Source of the DNA: Lysobacterales bacterium
GTDB taxonomy: Bacteria; Pseudomonadota; Gammaproteobacteria; Xanthomonadales; Ahniellaceae
DNA: 64,000 nt
Assembly: GCA_016182785.1 (NCBI GenBank)
Contig: JACPFU010000014.1
Span: forward strand, 62,001 to 126,000
Direction of reading: 5' to 3'
Below, in pieces: positions 29,713 to 39,066 of this stretch. Each line of letters begins with the position of its first letter. Within the stretch, counting starts at the first letter, position 1. A program made the position numbers and the translations under genes. The notes under the pieces were generated by a model. It did no database searches and was not told the origin of the DNA. It saw only the letters and a program-made list of their open reading frames with translations.

Positions 29713-30928
29713 TCGCACACCCCGCCCCGACGACCTGATGTCCATGCCGGATGCGCGTGGCCATTTCGGCCCCTATGGCGGGCGCTTCGTCGCCGACACG
29801 CTGATGGCGCCGCTGGCCGAACTGACCGCTGCCTACGAACAGCTCAAGCACGACCCCGACTTCATCGCCGAACTCGACTACGACTACCGTCATTACGTCG
29901 GGCGACCGAGTCCGATCTACCACGCACGCGGATTGTCGAAGGCCGTGGGCGGCGCCCAGATCCTGTTGAAGCGCGAGGACCTGAACCACACCGGCGCGCA
30001 CAAGATCAACAACACCATCGGCCAGGCGATGCTCGCCAAGCGCATGGGCAAGACCCGCATCATCGCCGAGACCGGTGCCGGCCAGCATGGCGTTGCCAGT
30101 GCCACCGTAGCCGCTCGCCTCGGTCTCGAATGCGTGGTCTACATGGGTGCGACTGACATCGAGCGCCAGGCGATCAACGTCTACCGGATGAAGTTGCTCG
30201 GCGCGACGGTGGTGCCGGTGACCAGCGGCTCGAAGACGCTGAAGGACGCGTTGAACGAAGCGCTGCGCGACTGGGTCACCAACGTCGCGCACACCTTCTA
30301 CATCATCGGCACCGTCGCCGGCCCGCACCCGTATCCGGCAATGGTGCGCGACTTCAACGCCGTCTGTGGCCGCGAAGCGCGCGCGCAGATGCTCGCGGAA
30401 TACGGACGCCTGCCGGACGCGCTGGTTGCCTGCGTCGGCGGCGGCTCGAATGCGATCGGTCTGTTCCATCCCTTCCTCAACGATCGCGAGGTCGCGATCT
30501 GGGGTGCGGAGGCGGCGGGCGAGGGCATCGGCTCCGGCCTGCACGCGGCTTCGTTGGTTGCGGGTCGCCCCGGCGTGCTGCATGGCAACCGCACCTACCT
30601 GCTGTGCGACGAGAACGGCCAGGTGCGCGACACGCATTCGGTCTCGGCCGGCCTCGACTATCCCGGCGTCGGCCCCGAACATGCGTGGCTCAAGGACATC
30701 GGTCGCGCCAACTACGTCGGCATCACCGACGACGAGGCGATGGCGGCCTTCCACCAGCTGGCCCGCTGCGAGGGCATCCTGGCTGCGCTCGAGTCGAGCC
30801 ACGCGGTGGCGCAGGGCATCAAGCTCGCGCGCGAACTGCCGAAGGACAAACTGGTGCTGGTGAACCTGTCCGGGCGCGGCGACAAGGACATCTACACGAT
30901 CGCCAAGCGCGAGGGCATGTCGCTATGA
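29696..30928 (+). CDS. trpB: Tryptophan synthase beta chain
   Basis: PLP enzyme joining indole to serine. It has the PLP lysine in [10 protein letters not shown], the phosphate-binding GGGSNAIG loop, and ends [12 protein letters not shown]. Start is uncertain: GTG at 29696 has GAGG six bases upstream and overlaps trpF by 17 bases (410 residues); ATG at 29738 or 29744 gives 396 or 394 residues, close to the usual length, but lacks a visible ribosome site. GTG is chosen on the ribosome site. The stop overlaps trpA by four bases; the two subunits form a channelled complex. Confidence 0.93.
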   Translation: MLEPIDRTPRPDDLMSMPDARGHFGPYGGRFVADTLMAPLAELTAAYEQLKHDPDFIAELDYDYRHYVGRPSPIYHARGLSKAVGGAQILLKREDLNHTGAHKINNTIGQAMLAKRMGKTRIIAETGAGQHGVASATVAARLGLECVVYMGATDIERQAINVYRMKLLGATVVPVTSGSKTLKDALNEALRDWVTNVAHTFYIIGTVAGPHPYPAMVRDFNAVCGREARAQMLAEYGRLPDALVACVGGGSNAIGLFHPFLNDREVAIWGAEAAGEGIGSGLHAASLVAGRPGVLHGNRTYLLCDENGQVRDTHSVSAGLDYPGVGPEHAWLKDIGRANYVGITDDEAMAAFHQLARCEGILAALESSHAVAQGIKLARELPKDKLVLVNLSGRGDKDIYTIAKREGMSL

Positions 30929-31749
30929 GCACGCGCATCGAGACGCGCATGGCCGAACTCCGGACCGCCGGTCGCTGCGGGCTGATTCCGTTCCTGACCG
31001 CGGGCGATCCGCACCCGGACTGGATGGCCGAGATCCTGCACGCGCTGGTCGAGGGTGGCGCCGACCTGATCGAGCTCGGCATGCCGTTCTCGGACCCGAT
31101 GGCCGATGGCCCGGTGATCCAGAAGTCCAGCGAACGCGCACTCGAACGCGGCATGACACTCGACCGCACGCTCGCGATCGTGCGCGAATTCCGCCAGCGC
31201 GACGCGGCCACGCCGCTGGTGCTGATGGGCTATCTGAACCCGGTCGAGTACTACGGCTGGGAGCAATTCGCGGCCAATGCCAAGGCCGCCGGAGTCGATG
31301 GACTGCTGATCGTCGATTGCCCGCCCGAGGAAGCCGACAGCGTGCGTCCAGTGCTGGCGCGGCACGCGCTCGACCAGATCTTTCTGGCGTCGCCGACGAC
31401 CACCGAGGCGCGCATCGCGATCATGGGCGAACTGGCGCAGGGCTACGTGTACTACGTGTCGTTCGCCGGCATCACCGGTGCCGACCTGCTGGTGATGGCC
31501 GATGTCGGCGCCCGGCTGGACGCGCTGCGCCGCCAGGTCCGGGTGCCGATCGCGGTCGGCTTCGGCGTCAAGACCGCGCAGCAGGCAGCCGCGCTGGCGC
31601 CGCATGCCGACGCGGTGGTGGTGGGCAGCGCCCTGGTCGAGCATCTGGCCGCGTCCGCTTCGTTAACGGATGCGCAACAACGCGCCCGCGATTTCCTGCA
31701 ACCCTTGCGCCGCGCCATTGCCGTGGCTCGCACGCCGGAGACCGTCTGA
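30925..31749 (+). CDS. trpA: Tryptophan synthase alpha chain
   Basis: Cleaves indole-3-glycerol phosphate to indole and passes it to TrpB. The 274-residue TIM barrel has the catalytic Glu and Asp in [19 protein letters not shown], the loop-6 region AGITGA, and phosphate-binding [10 protein letters not shown] and VVVGSALVE. The ATG overlaps the trpB stop (ATGA). Confidence 0.96.
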   Translation: MSTRIETRMAELRTAGRCGLIPFLTAGDPHPDWMAEILHALVEGGADLIELGMPFSDPMADGPVIQKSSERALERGMTLDRTLAIVREFRQRDAATPLVLMGYLNPVEYYGWEQFAANAKAAGVDGLLIVDCPPEEADSVRPVLARHALDQIFLASPTTTEARIAIMGELAQGYVYYVSFAGITGADLLVMADVGARLDALRRQVRVPIAVGFGVKTAQQAAALAPHADAVVVGSALVEHLAASASLTDAQQRARDFLQPLRRAIAVARTPETV

Positions 31750-31832
31750 TGGCTCGTTCCTCCTCGCATTCCGGTACCCGCAAGCTCGAGACCGACCATG
31801 ACCTCCATCCACCGATCAGTGATGCCGACCCG

Positions 31833-32702
<870 letters not shown>

Positions 32703-32803
32703 ACCAACGGACAATTCGTTGCAGCGCAGCGCCTGCCGCGGCACAGCGCTTGCGTCGAGGGACGCAGGTTCCGGCGCCGCCCCGGACGCTTGACTGGAGT
32801 TTC

Positions 32804-34087
32804 ATGGAGATGCAGGAGTCGCTGGATGCGTGGCTGGCGCGCAGGTTCGCCGCGCCGGCGGAGCGCATCGAGCTGGGTCTGGAACGCGTGCGCACCGTGC
32901 ACGCACGCATGGGACAACCGCATCCGGCGCCGCTGGTCATCACCGTGGCCGGCACCAACGGCAAGGGTTCGACGGTCGCGTTCCTGACCGGCATGCTGCG
33001 CGCGGCCGGGTATCGTGTCGGCACCTACACCTCGCCGCACCTGTTCCGCTTCAACGAGCGCATCGTCGTCGACGGCGATGCCGCGAGCGACGCCGAGATC
33101 ATCGCCGCCTTTGCCGCGGTCGACGCGGCGCGCGGCGACGTGGCCTTGACCTTCTTCGAGTACGCGACGCTGGCCGCGTTCCGGCTGTTCGCCGAGCGCG
33201 CGCTCGATGTCGCGGTGCTCGAAGTCGGTCTCGGCGGCCGGCTCGATGCGGTGAACCTGGTCGATGCCGACGCCGCGATCGTCACCACCGTCGATCTGGA
33301 CCACCAGCAGCATCTGGGCAGCACACGCGAACAGATCGCGATCGAGAAGGCGGGCATCTTCCGCAGCGGCCGCGCAGCCGTGATCGGCGAGGCCGACCCG
33401 CCGGCGGCACTGCTCGCGCAGGCGCAGCGCATCGGAGCCCACCCGTTGCGTTTCGGGCACGAGTTCCGCATTGACATCGGCGCCGCCGAGTGGCACTGGA
33501 GTGGAGTCGGTACCCACCTGCGGCTGCCGCATCCGGGTCTGCGCGCGTCGGTGCAGCACGCCAATGCGGCGGCGGCGATCGCGGCGCTGATGGCGCTGCG
33601 CGAGCGCCTGCCGGTGCCGTTCCGCGCGATCCGCGCGGGCCTGTCGGAGGCCAACCTGCCGGCGCGCCTCGAAGTGCTGCCGGGAGCGGTCGAGATGGTG
33701 CTCGATGTCGGCCACAACCCGCAGGCGGCCGGCGTGCTCGCGGAGTGGCTGCGACGCAACCCGCGGCGCACGCGCGCGGTGTTCTCGGCGTTGGCCGACA
33801 AGGACATTCATGGCATCGTCGAGCCGCTGCTGGCGCGGGTCGCGCACTGGCATCTGGCCGGTCTCGATGGCAGCAGCAGTCGCGGCCTGGATGCACAGTC
33901 GCTGCGCCAGCGCATCGGCGCGCTGCTTGGCGACGACGCCTGTTCGCTGCATCCGGATCCGGCCGCGGCGCTGGCTGCGGCGCGCGCGGCTGCGGAACCG
34001 GGCGATCGCATCCTTGCCTTCGGCTCGTTCCATCTGGTCGCCGCGCTCGGGCCGCTGTCGCTCCTGCCGGCGTCGCCCGCAAACTGA
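32804..34087 (+). CDS. folC: Bifunctional folylpolyglutamate/dihydrofolate synthase
   Basis: Adds glutamate to dihydropteroate and tetrahydrofolates. The 427-residue Mur-ligase-type protein has the P-loop GTNGKGST (50-57), the YTSPHLFRFNERI segment, the LEVGLGGRLDAVN block and, in the C-terminal domain, the DVGHNPQAA motif. GGAG lies four bases before the chosen ATG at 32804; ATG at 32810 is a close alternative with a better spacing. The accD-folC-SPOR-cvpA-purF order is standard in gammaproteobacteria. Confidence 0.94.
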   Translation: MEMQESLDAWLARRFAAPAERIELGLERVRTVHARMGQPHPAPLVITVAGTNGKGSTVAFLTGMLRAAGYRVGTYTSPHLFRFNERIVVDGDAASDAEIIAAFAAVDAARGDVALTFFEYATLAAFRLFAERALDVAVLEVGLGGRLDAVNLVDADAAIVTTVDLDHQQHLGSTREQIAIEKAGIFRSGRAAVIGEADPPAALLAQAQRIGAHPLRFGHEFRIDIGAAEWHWSGVGTHLRLPHPGLRASVQHANAAAAIAALMALRERLPVPFRAIRAGLSEANLPARLEVLPGAVEMVLDVGHNPQAAGVLAEWLRRNPRRTRAVFSALADKDIHGIVEPLLARVAHWHLAGLDGSSSRGLDAQSLRQRIGALLGDDACSLHPDPAAALAAARAAAEPGDRILAFGSFHLVAALGPLSLLPASPAN

Positions 34088-34148
34088 CGCGACGTGCGCG
34101 GGCGGCGCGCCCGTATAATCCGCGCCCTCCGTCGTGCCGGGAATTGCC

Positions 34149-35141
34149 ATGGATCCGACCCTGCAGAAGCGACTGATCGGCGCATCGGTGCTGATCGTGC
34201 TCGCCATCATCTTCGTGCCGATGCTGCTCGATGGCTCGCGCGATGTCGGCGGTGAACCGCTGCCGCTGGCCATCCCGGAAGTTCCCGAACGCGATTTCGA
34301 GACCCGCGAGGTGCCGCTCGATCTGCCCGCGACCAGCGCGCCGGCCGGCGTTGCCGAGGCCATCGGGGTCGATCCAGTGGTCACTGCCGCCCCAGTGTCC
34401 GCCGCGGCAGATGCGGCAGGCAGTCCCGATACGCTGGCTGCGGTCGACGCCGCGGCGACGCCGCGCGTGGACGCGCTTGCCGAGGTTGCGCCCGCAGAAA
34501 CGCCAGTCGCGCCCCCGGTCAGCGACCACGAAGCCGCGCCGCAGCCGCGACCGGCCAACGCGAATCCGGCGCCGGCAAGCCAGCCACCGGCAGCACTGCC
34601 GGCGGACCCGGTAGCCGCGAGCGGTCGCTTCAGCGTCGCCCTCGGCAGTTACGCCAATGCCGCCAATGCCGAGACGCTGGCTGCCGCGCTGCGCGCTGCC
34701 GGGTTCAAGGTGCAGAGCGACAGCGTCGTCGTCGGCGGCCGCAAGGCAACGCGCCTGCGCATCGGCCCGTACGCCACGCGCGGCCAGGCGGAAGCGGCGC
34801 GGCTCGAGGTTCGGCGGGTGCGGCCCGACCTGCCCGCGGCGATCAGCGAGACCGACGACACCCCCGCCGCAGATGCCCCGGCCATCGCGCACAGCGCCGC
34901 TGCGGCCTCGGTGTGGGCGGTGCAGGTCGGTGCATTCAAGCTCGAAGTCGAAGCCAACGCCAAGCGCGACCAATTGCGTCAGGCCGCTTTCGCCGCATTC
35001 GTCGAGAAGATCAACAGCGAGGCCGGGGTGCTCTGGCGCGTTCGCATCGGGCCGGAAAACAAGCGCGCCGATGCCGATGCGGTGAAGGCCGGGGTCAAGC
35101 GCCGCTTCGGCATCGACGGCATCGTGGTTCCGTATCCGTGA
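34149..35141 (+). CDS. DedD-like cell-division protein with two SPOR domains
   Basis: Single-pass membrane protein that localises to the division septum by binding denuded peptidoglycan. The 330-residue protein has an N-terminal cytoplasmic stub, a membrane helix (about 9-27), a Pro/Ala-rich periplasmic linker, then two SPOR-type repeats (about 158-225 and 255-328: GRFSVALGSYANAANAETLAAAL and VWAVQVGAFKLEVEANAKRDQL). Position between folC and cvpA corresponds to E. coli dedD, which has one SPOR domain, so the doubling is a difference. The stop overlaps cvpA (GTGA). Confidence 0.88.
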   Translation: MDPTLQKRLIGASVLIVLAIIFVPMLLDGSRDVGGEPLPLAIPEVPERDFETREVPLDLPATSAPAGVAEAIGVDPVVTAAPVSAAADAAGSPDTLAAVDAAATPRVDALAEVAPAETPVAPPVSDHEAAPQPRPANANPAPASQPPAALPADPVAASGRFSVALGSYANAANAETLAAALRAAGFKVQSDSVVVGGRKATRLRIGPYATRGQAEAARLEVRRVRPDLPAAISETDDTPAADAPAIAHSAAAASVWAVQVGAFKLEVEANAKRDQLRQAAFAAFVEKINSEAGVLWRVRIGPENKRADADAVKAGVKRRFGIDGIVVPYP

Positions 35142-35704
35142 GCGCAGCCGACTGGCTGATCGTGCTGGCGATCGCGACCTCGGTCGCGATCGGGCTGATT
35201 CGCGGCCTGGTCGTGGAGTTGATGGCGCTGGTGGTGTGGGCGCTGGCGGTGCTGGCCGCGGCGACCCTTGCGCCACAGCTTTCGGACGCGCTCGCGGCCG
35301 CCATCGACACGCCCTCGGCGCGCATCTTCCTGGCCTACGCGCTGGTGTTCGTCGGCACGCTGCTGCTCGGCGCGCTGGTCACCTGGATGATGCGCAAGCT
35401 GGTCGCGGGAACAGGATTGTCGGGCACCGATCGCCTGCTCGGTGGCGTCTTCGGCATCGCCCGTGGCGTGGTCGTGGTGGTGCTGGCGGTGCTGGTGCTG
35501 GGGCTCACGCCGGCACCGCGCGATGCCTGGTGGCGAGCCTCGCGTCTGCTGCCGCATGCGGTGGTGCTGGCCGAGCGTGTGCGTGCGCGGCTGCCCGAGC
35601 GGATCGCTGCGCAGGTGCGCTTCGACGGCTCCGAGGCTCCCGGCTTGTTGTCTCCAGAAACCGATGCGGCGCCCCGGCGCAGCGATGAACTTTCCCGAAT
35701 CTGA
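35138..35704 (+). CDS. cvpA: CvpA family membrane protein
   Basis: A 188-residue inner-membrane protein with four predicted helices (DWLIVLAIATSVAIGLIRGLV; LMALVVWALAVLAAATLAP; IFLAYALVFVGTLLLGALVTWM; GIARGVVVVVLAVLVLGLTP) and the conserved GTDRLLGGVFGIARG segment. Linked to colicin V secretion and envelope stress tolerance in E. coli. The start is GTG at 35138, whose last two bases begin the stop of the SPOR gene. purF starts eight bases after its stop. Confidence 0.9.
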   Translation: MSAADWLIVLAIATSVAIGLIRGLVVELMALVVWALAVLAAATLAPQLSDALAAAIDTPSARIFLAYALVFVGTLLLGALVTWMMRKLVAGTGLSGTDRLLGGVFGIARGVVVVVLAVLVLGLTPAPRDAWWRASRLLPHAVVLAERVRARLPERIAAQVRFDGSEAPGLLSPETDAAPRRSDELSRI

Positions 35705-35712
35705 GGTCTTCC

Positions 35713-37185
35713 ATGTGCGGCATTCTCGGCATTGTTGGGCGCAGCGAAGTGGGTGCGGCGCTGTATGACGGGCTGACCGTGCTGCAGCACCGCGGTCAGG
35801 ACGCAGCCGGCATCGCCACGCTGGACGGTGCACGCTTGCATCGGCATAAAGGCAATGGCCTGGCCAAGGACGTGTTCGACGCCGAGAACATGGCGCAACT
35901 GCGTGGGCGCATCGGCATCGCGCACTGCCGCTATCCGACCGCGGGCAGCGAAGGTGCGGCCGAAGCGCAGCCGTTCTACGTCAACTCGCCCTACGGCATC
36001 GCGCTTGGCCACAACGGCAACCTGATCAACACCGACCAGCTGCGTCGCGAGCTGTACGAGCAGGACCGCCGCCACATCAACACCGGTTCCGATTCCGAGG
36101 TGCTGCTCAATATCTTCGCGCACGAGCTCGCGGCGATGGACGGGGCACGACCGAACGTCGAGCACGTGTTCGCGGCGATCCGGCGCGTGCACGAGCGCTG
36201 CGTTGGCGGCTATTCCGTGGTCGCCATCGTGCTCGGTCTGGGCGTGGTGGCGTTTCGCGACGTGCACGGCATCCGTCCGCTGGTGCTCGGCAAGCGCGAG
36301 ACCGCGGAAGGGCCGGAATGGGCGGTGGCGTCGGAATCGGTCGCGCTCGACCTGCTCGGCTTCAAGCGCGAGCGCGACGTGCGACCGGGCGAAGGCATCG
36401 TGATCAGCGCCGACGGCGAGTTGCACGCGCACGCCTGCGCCGAGCCGAAGCAGCACGCGCCCTGCATCTTCGAGTACGTCTATTTCGCACGCCCGGACTC
36501 GATGATCGAGGACGTGTCCGTGTACAAGGCGCGCCTGCGCATGGGCGAACGGCTGGCGGCGAAGATCCAGCGCCAGCGTCCGCAGCACGACATCGAGGCA
36601 GTGATCCCGATTCCCGATACGTCGCGCACCGCGGCGCTGGCGTTGGCCCAGGTGCTGGACCTGAAATACCGCGAGGGCTTCGTCAAGAATCGCTATGTCG
36701 GTCGTACCTTCATCATGCCGGGGCAGGGCGAGCGGGTGAAATCGGTGCGGCGCAAGCTCAACGCCATCGAACTCGAGTTCCGCAACAAGGTGGTGCTGCT
36801 GGTCGACGATTCGATCGTGCGCGGCACCACCTCGAAGCAGATCATCCAGATGGCGCGCGAAGCCGGTGCACGCAAGGTCTATCTGGCGAGCGCGGCGCCA
36901 CCGGTGCGGCACCCCAATGTTTATGGCATCGACATGCCCGCCGCCGAGGAATTGGTGGCGCACGGCCGCAGCGAGTCCGAAGTCGAGCAGTACCTCGGCT
37001 GCGATTGGCTGATCTACCAGGAACTCGACGATCTGGTGGCAGCGGTGGCCGACGGCAATGAGGCGCTGACCCATTTCGACACCTCGTGCTTCTCCGGGGA
37101 GTACGTCACCGGCTTGCCGGACGGCTACCTGGCGGCGATCGCCGCGCAGCGGGCCGATGGCGAGAAGGCCAAGCGCCGAGGCTGA
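35713..37185 (+). CDS. purF: Amidophosphoribosyltransferase
   Basis: First committed step of purine synthesis, making phosphoribosylamine from PRPP and glutamine. The 490-residue protein starts MCGILGIVG, with Cys2 as the N-terminal nucleophile of the glutaminase domain after Met removal; no propeptide is present. The phosphoribosyltransferase domain has the PRPP loop VVLLVDDSIVRGTTSKQII. No Fe-S-type cysteine set is evident, as in the E. coli type. Last gene of the fimV-purF block. Confidence 0.96.
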   Translation: MCGILGIVGRSEVGAALYDGLTVLQHRGQDAAGIATLDGARLHRHKGNGLAKDVFDAENMAQLRGRIGIAHCRYPTAGSEGAAEAQPFYVNSPYGIALGHNGNLINTDQLRRELYEQDRRHINTGSDSEVLLNIFAHELAAMDGARPNVEHVFAAIRRVHERCVGGYSVVAIVLGLGVVAFRDVHGIRPLVLGKRETAEGPEWAVASESVALDLLGFKRERDVRPGEGIVISADGELHAHACAEPKQHAPCIFEYVYFARPDSMIEDVSVYKARLRMGERLAAKIQRQRPQHDIEAVIPIPDTSRTAALALAQVLDLKYREGFVKNRYVGRTFIMPGQGERVKSVRRKLNAIELEFRNKVVLLVDDSIVRGTTSKQIIQMAREAGARKVYLASAAPPVRHPNVYGIDMPAAEELVAHGRSESEVEQYLGCDWLIYQELDDLVAAVADGNEALTHFDTSCFSGEYVTGLPDGYLAAIAAQRADGEKAKRRG

Positions 37186-37599
37186 TCTGCCGTTCCGGAC
37201 ATGGGAGCGCTTCAGAAACCCGGTGGGAGCGGCCTCCGGCCGCGATTTGGACCGCCCCGACTGCGTCGTTGACGCGGGGAATGGCCGTGAATTCAGCGGC
37301 TTGCGCCGCATCGCGCGTTGGCCGCCCGCGGTCCAGGCGGCCCGCCGGAGCGTTCGGCGCCCGCGCAGGCGGGGCCATGACCGTCGCTGTCCAGTTTTGT
37401 TCCCGGGCTGCGTTACTAGTCCTCGAAGGTCATTCAGCCGCCGCCCGCAGGGCGCACGGCGGCGTGGCCGAAGGTCCACGCTCGCGCCAAGGCTTCAACT
37501 TGTAAAGAATTGCTGTTAAGGTCGCGGGTGTTTGGGGTTCAGTTCGCGCTCAGGCTTCGGTCGTGAGAGCGTCAATCGTTGGGAATCAGGAGGAAATCC
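37186..37599. other. 414-base intergenic region before the secreted-protein cassette
   Basis: No convincing gene on either strand. It holds one REP-like repeat (37223-37245), GC-rich spacer sequence with short inverted repeats, and, near its right end, an AT-richer stretch from about 37490 (TTCAACTTGTAAAGAATTG) that is the most likely place for the promoter of the 37600 gene; no clean -35/-10 pair can be fixed. A strong AGGAGG ribosome site stands just before the ATG at 37600. Confidence 0.5.
37223..37245 (+). repeat. REP-like repeat, GTGGGAGCG family
   Basis: GTGGGAGCGGCC-TCC-GGCCGCGA, with the inverted core GCGGCC/GGCCGC. Related copies occur at 41194-41218 and, inverted, at 41243-41270. 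This GTGGGAGCG family is common between genes in Pseudomonas and Lysobacterales. Confidence 0.6.
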
Positions 37600-38556
37600 A
37601 TGATCCGCAAGTCTCAGTTGTTCCTCGCAGTCGCCGCGCTCGTCGGCATGAACGCCGCCATGGCGGCCTGCAACACGACCCAGTGGGGCCAAGGCGGCGT
37701 AACCGCCGTTGTCGGCACCCCGATCGCCGATGGTCCGGTGACCACCGACGCCAATGCGGCGCAGACCCCGCGTTACTCCGGCAAGTGCGGTCTGGCCGGC
37801 GATGCCGCTGGCGATTACGTGCAGGATGGCTCGCCCCTCGCCGAAGCCGCCTACATCTCTCGTTTCTACGTCAAGCCCAACAACACCGGCGAAGCCGTGG
37901 TGTTCCAGGCAATGGCCGATGAGACGGTCGACTACGCGATCTTCCAGATCACGTTCGATGCAACTGCCGGCGCCTTCAAGTTCTATGGCAGCAACGGTTC
38001 GGGCGGCTTCGGCACGCCGGTATCGATCACCACGGCTAACGGTGGCGCGATCGTCGCCAACCGCTGGTACCTGATCGAAACCAATTTCCAGCGTGGAGCT
38101 GGCACGAATGGCGGCACCTTGGCGGTGTCTCTCATCGGCAATCGCGGAGCAGCGAATTACACCCTCACGACTCCCTCAACGACCACGCTCACGGCGGGCA
38201 ATATTGTGCTCGCAGATGCGGGAGACGGTGTTGACTACGTGCGCTTCGGCTGGGTCTCTGGCGGAGCCGGAACCGGGGTCACCGTGGATGCATTCGAATC
38301 GCGTCGCAGCACGGCGATCGGTTCGTTGAAGCGAGGTGACGTCAGCAACAACGGGACTTGCACATCGGGCGACGTGACCCAGCTGCAGCAAGAGCTGAAC
38401 GCTATCTCGGCCAACAACGAGCCCGGATTGAAGCTTGGTCAGACGGATTGCACGGAGAACGGAACGGTTACGTCTGGTGATGTGACCTGCCTCCAGAATC
38501 TCGTGAATGCTGACACAGCATCCGGTGGCACCCGCGCTTGCGGCATGCCCATCTAA
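37600..38556 (+). CDS. Secreted protein with LamG-like region and C-terminal dockerin-like domain
   Basis: A 318-residue exported protein with an AGGAGG site before its ATG and a signal peptide cleaved near MNAAMA-A (about residue 24). Residues 25-240 look like an all-beta jelly-roll of LamG type (AEAAYISRFYVKPNN...VVFQAMAD; NRWYLIETNFQRG). Residues 245-305 contain two 12-residue calcium loops in strict dockerin register: D247-V-S-N-N-G-T-C-T-S-G-D258 and D283-C-T-E-N-G-T-V-T-S-G-D294, each followed by a helix (VTQLQQEL; VTCLQNLV). Cys at 254, 284, 297 and 314 could staple it. Dockerins bind cohesins; the next two genes encode cohesin-like proteins. Binding itself is inference. Confidence 0.85.
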   Translation: MIRKSQLFLAVAALVGMNAAMAACNTTQWGQGGVTAVVGTPIADGPVTTDANAAQTPRYSGKCGLAGDAAGDYVQDGSPLAEAAYISRFYVKPNNTGEAVVFQAMADETVDYAIFQITFDATAGAFKFYGSNGSGGFGTPVSITTANGGAIVANRWYLIETNFQRGAGTNGGTLAVSLIGNRGAANYTLTTPSTTTLTAGNIVLADAGDGVDYVRFGWVSGGAGTGVTVDAFESRRSTAIGSLKRGDVSNNGTCTSGDVTQLQQELNAISANNEPGLKLGQTDCTENGTVTSGDVTCLQNLVNADTASGGTRACGMPI

Positions 38557-38595
38557 TCGCGATTCAGCGAAACCTACCGGATTCAGGAGAACCCA

Positions 38596-39045
38596 ATGAA
38601 CATCAAGTTTGCAGTTGCCGCGTCGTTGCTGTTCGCCGCCGCTGGCGTGAGTGCCAAGTCCGAAAACGCGCCGCTCGGTATGGAAGTCGAGACGAAGGGC
38701 GGTTCGAAGATCATGTCGCTCGACTTTGAAAGCGCGGGCGACGCCGCATCTTTCACGTTCCGCGTCGTCTTCCCGGAAGGGGCCAAGCAAATTGACACGT
38801 CGCGTTGTCTCTCGGAGCTGCCGAAGGGCTTCTTCGGCGTTTGCAAGGTGTACGACGGCAAGGTCGTCGCCGTTACGGTCAACAATTCCGAGGGCGCGAC
38901 ATTTCCCGCCGGGATGAATCGGATCGGAAAGCTTTCCTACGTTTCGAACAGCAAGGCTGCGCCCGTTATCGATACCTTTGAAGCATCCGACCGAAATGGC
39001 GAGATTGCCCAGATGGGATCGGCGAAGGTTCAGCAGGTAGATTGA
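38596..39045 (+). CDS. Small secreted cohesin-like protein
   Basis: A 149-residue protein with signal peptide (MNIKFAVAASLLFAAAGVSA). The mature 129 residues are predicted all-beta and follow the order of a cohesin-type sandwich: MSLDFESAGDAASFTFRVVFP, then a loop with Cys, KVYDGKVVAVTVNN, the turn FPAGMNRIGKLSYV and a final AQMGSAKVQQV strand. The same order (Cys, DG-x-V, PAG, terminal GxxxV strand) is seen at the N-terminus of the next protein. Assignment to the cohesin fold is from pattern only. It starts 39 bases after the dockerin-like gene and ends 21 bases before the next, so all three are likely one operon. Confidence 0.75.
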   Translation: MNIKFAVAASLLFAAAGVSAKSENAPLGMEVETKGGSKIMSLDFESAGDAASFTFRVVFPEGAKQIDTSRCLSELPKGFFGVCKVYDGKVVAVTVNNSEGATFPAGMNRIGKLSYVSNSKAAPVIDTFEASDRNGEIAQMGSAKVQQVD

Positions 39046-39066
39046 ACAACCAATCGGAGTGACGAG

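Noticed and set aside
31749..31832. Earlier accD start at 31749 overlapping the trpA stop
   Set aside because: It would add 28 residues absent from the family; [12 protein letters not shown] at 31833 is the typical AccD start.
37246..37599. Short frames in the purF-cassette spacer
   Set aside because: Arg/Ala/Pro-rich, no ribosome sites, no similarity to any family; the stretch looks like repeat-derived spacer.
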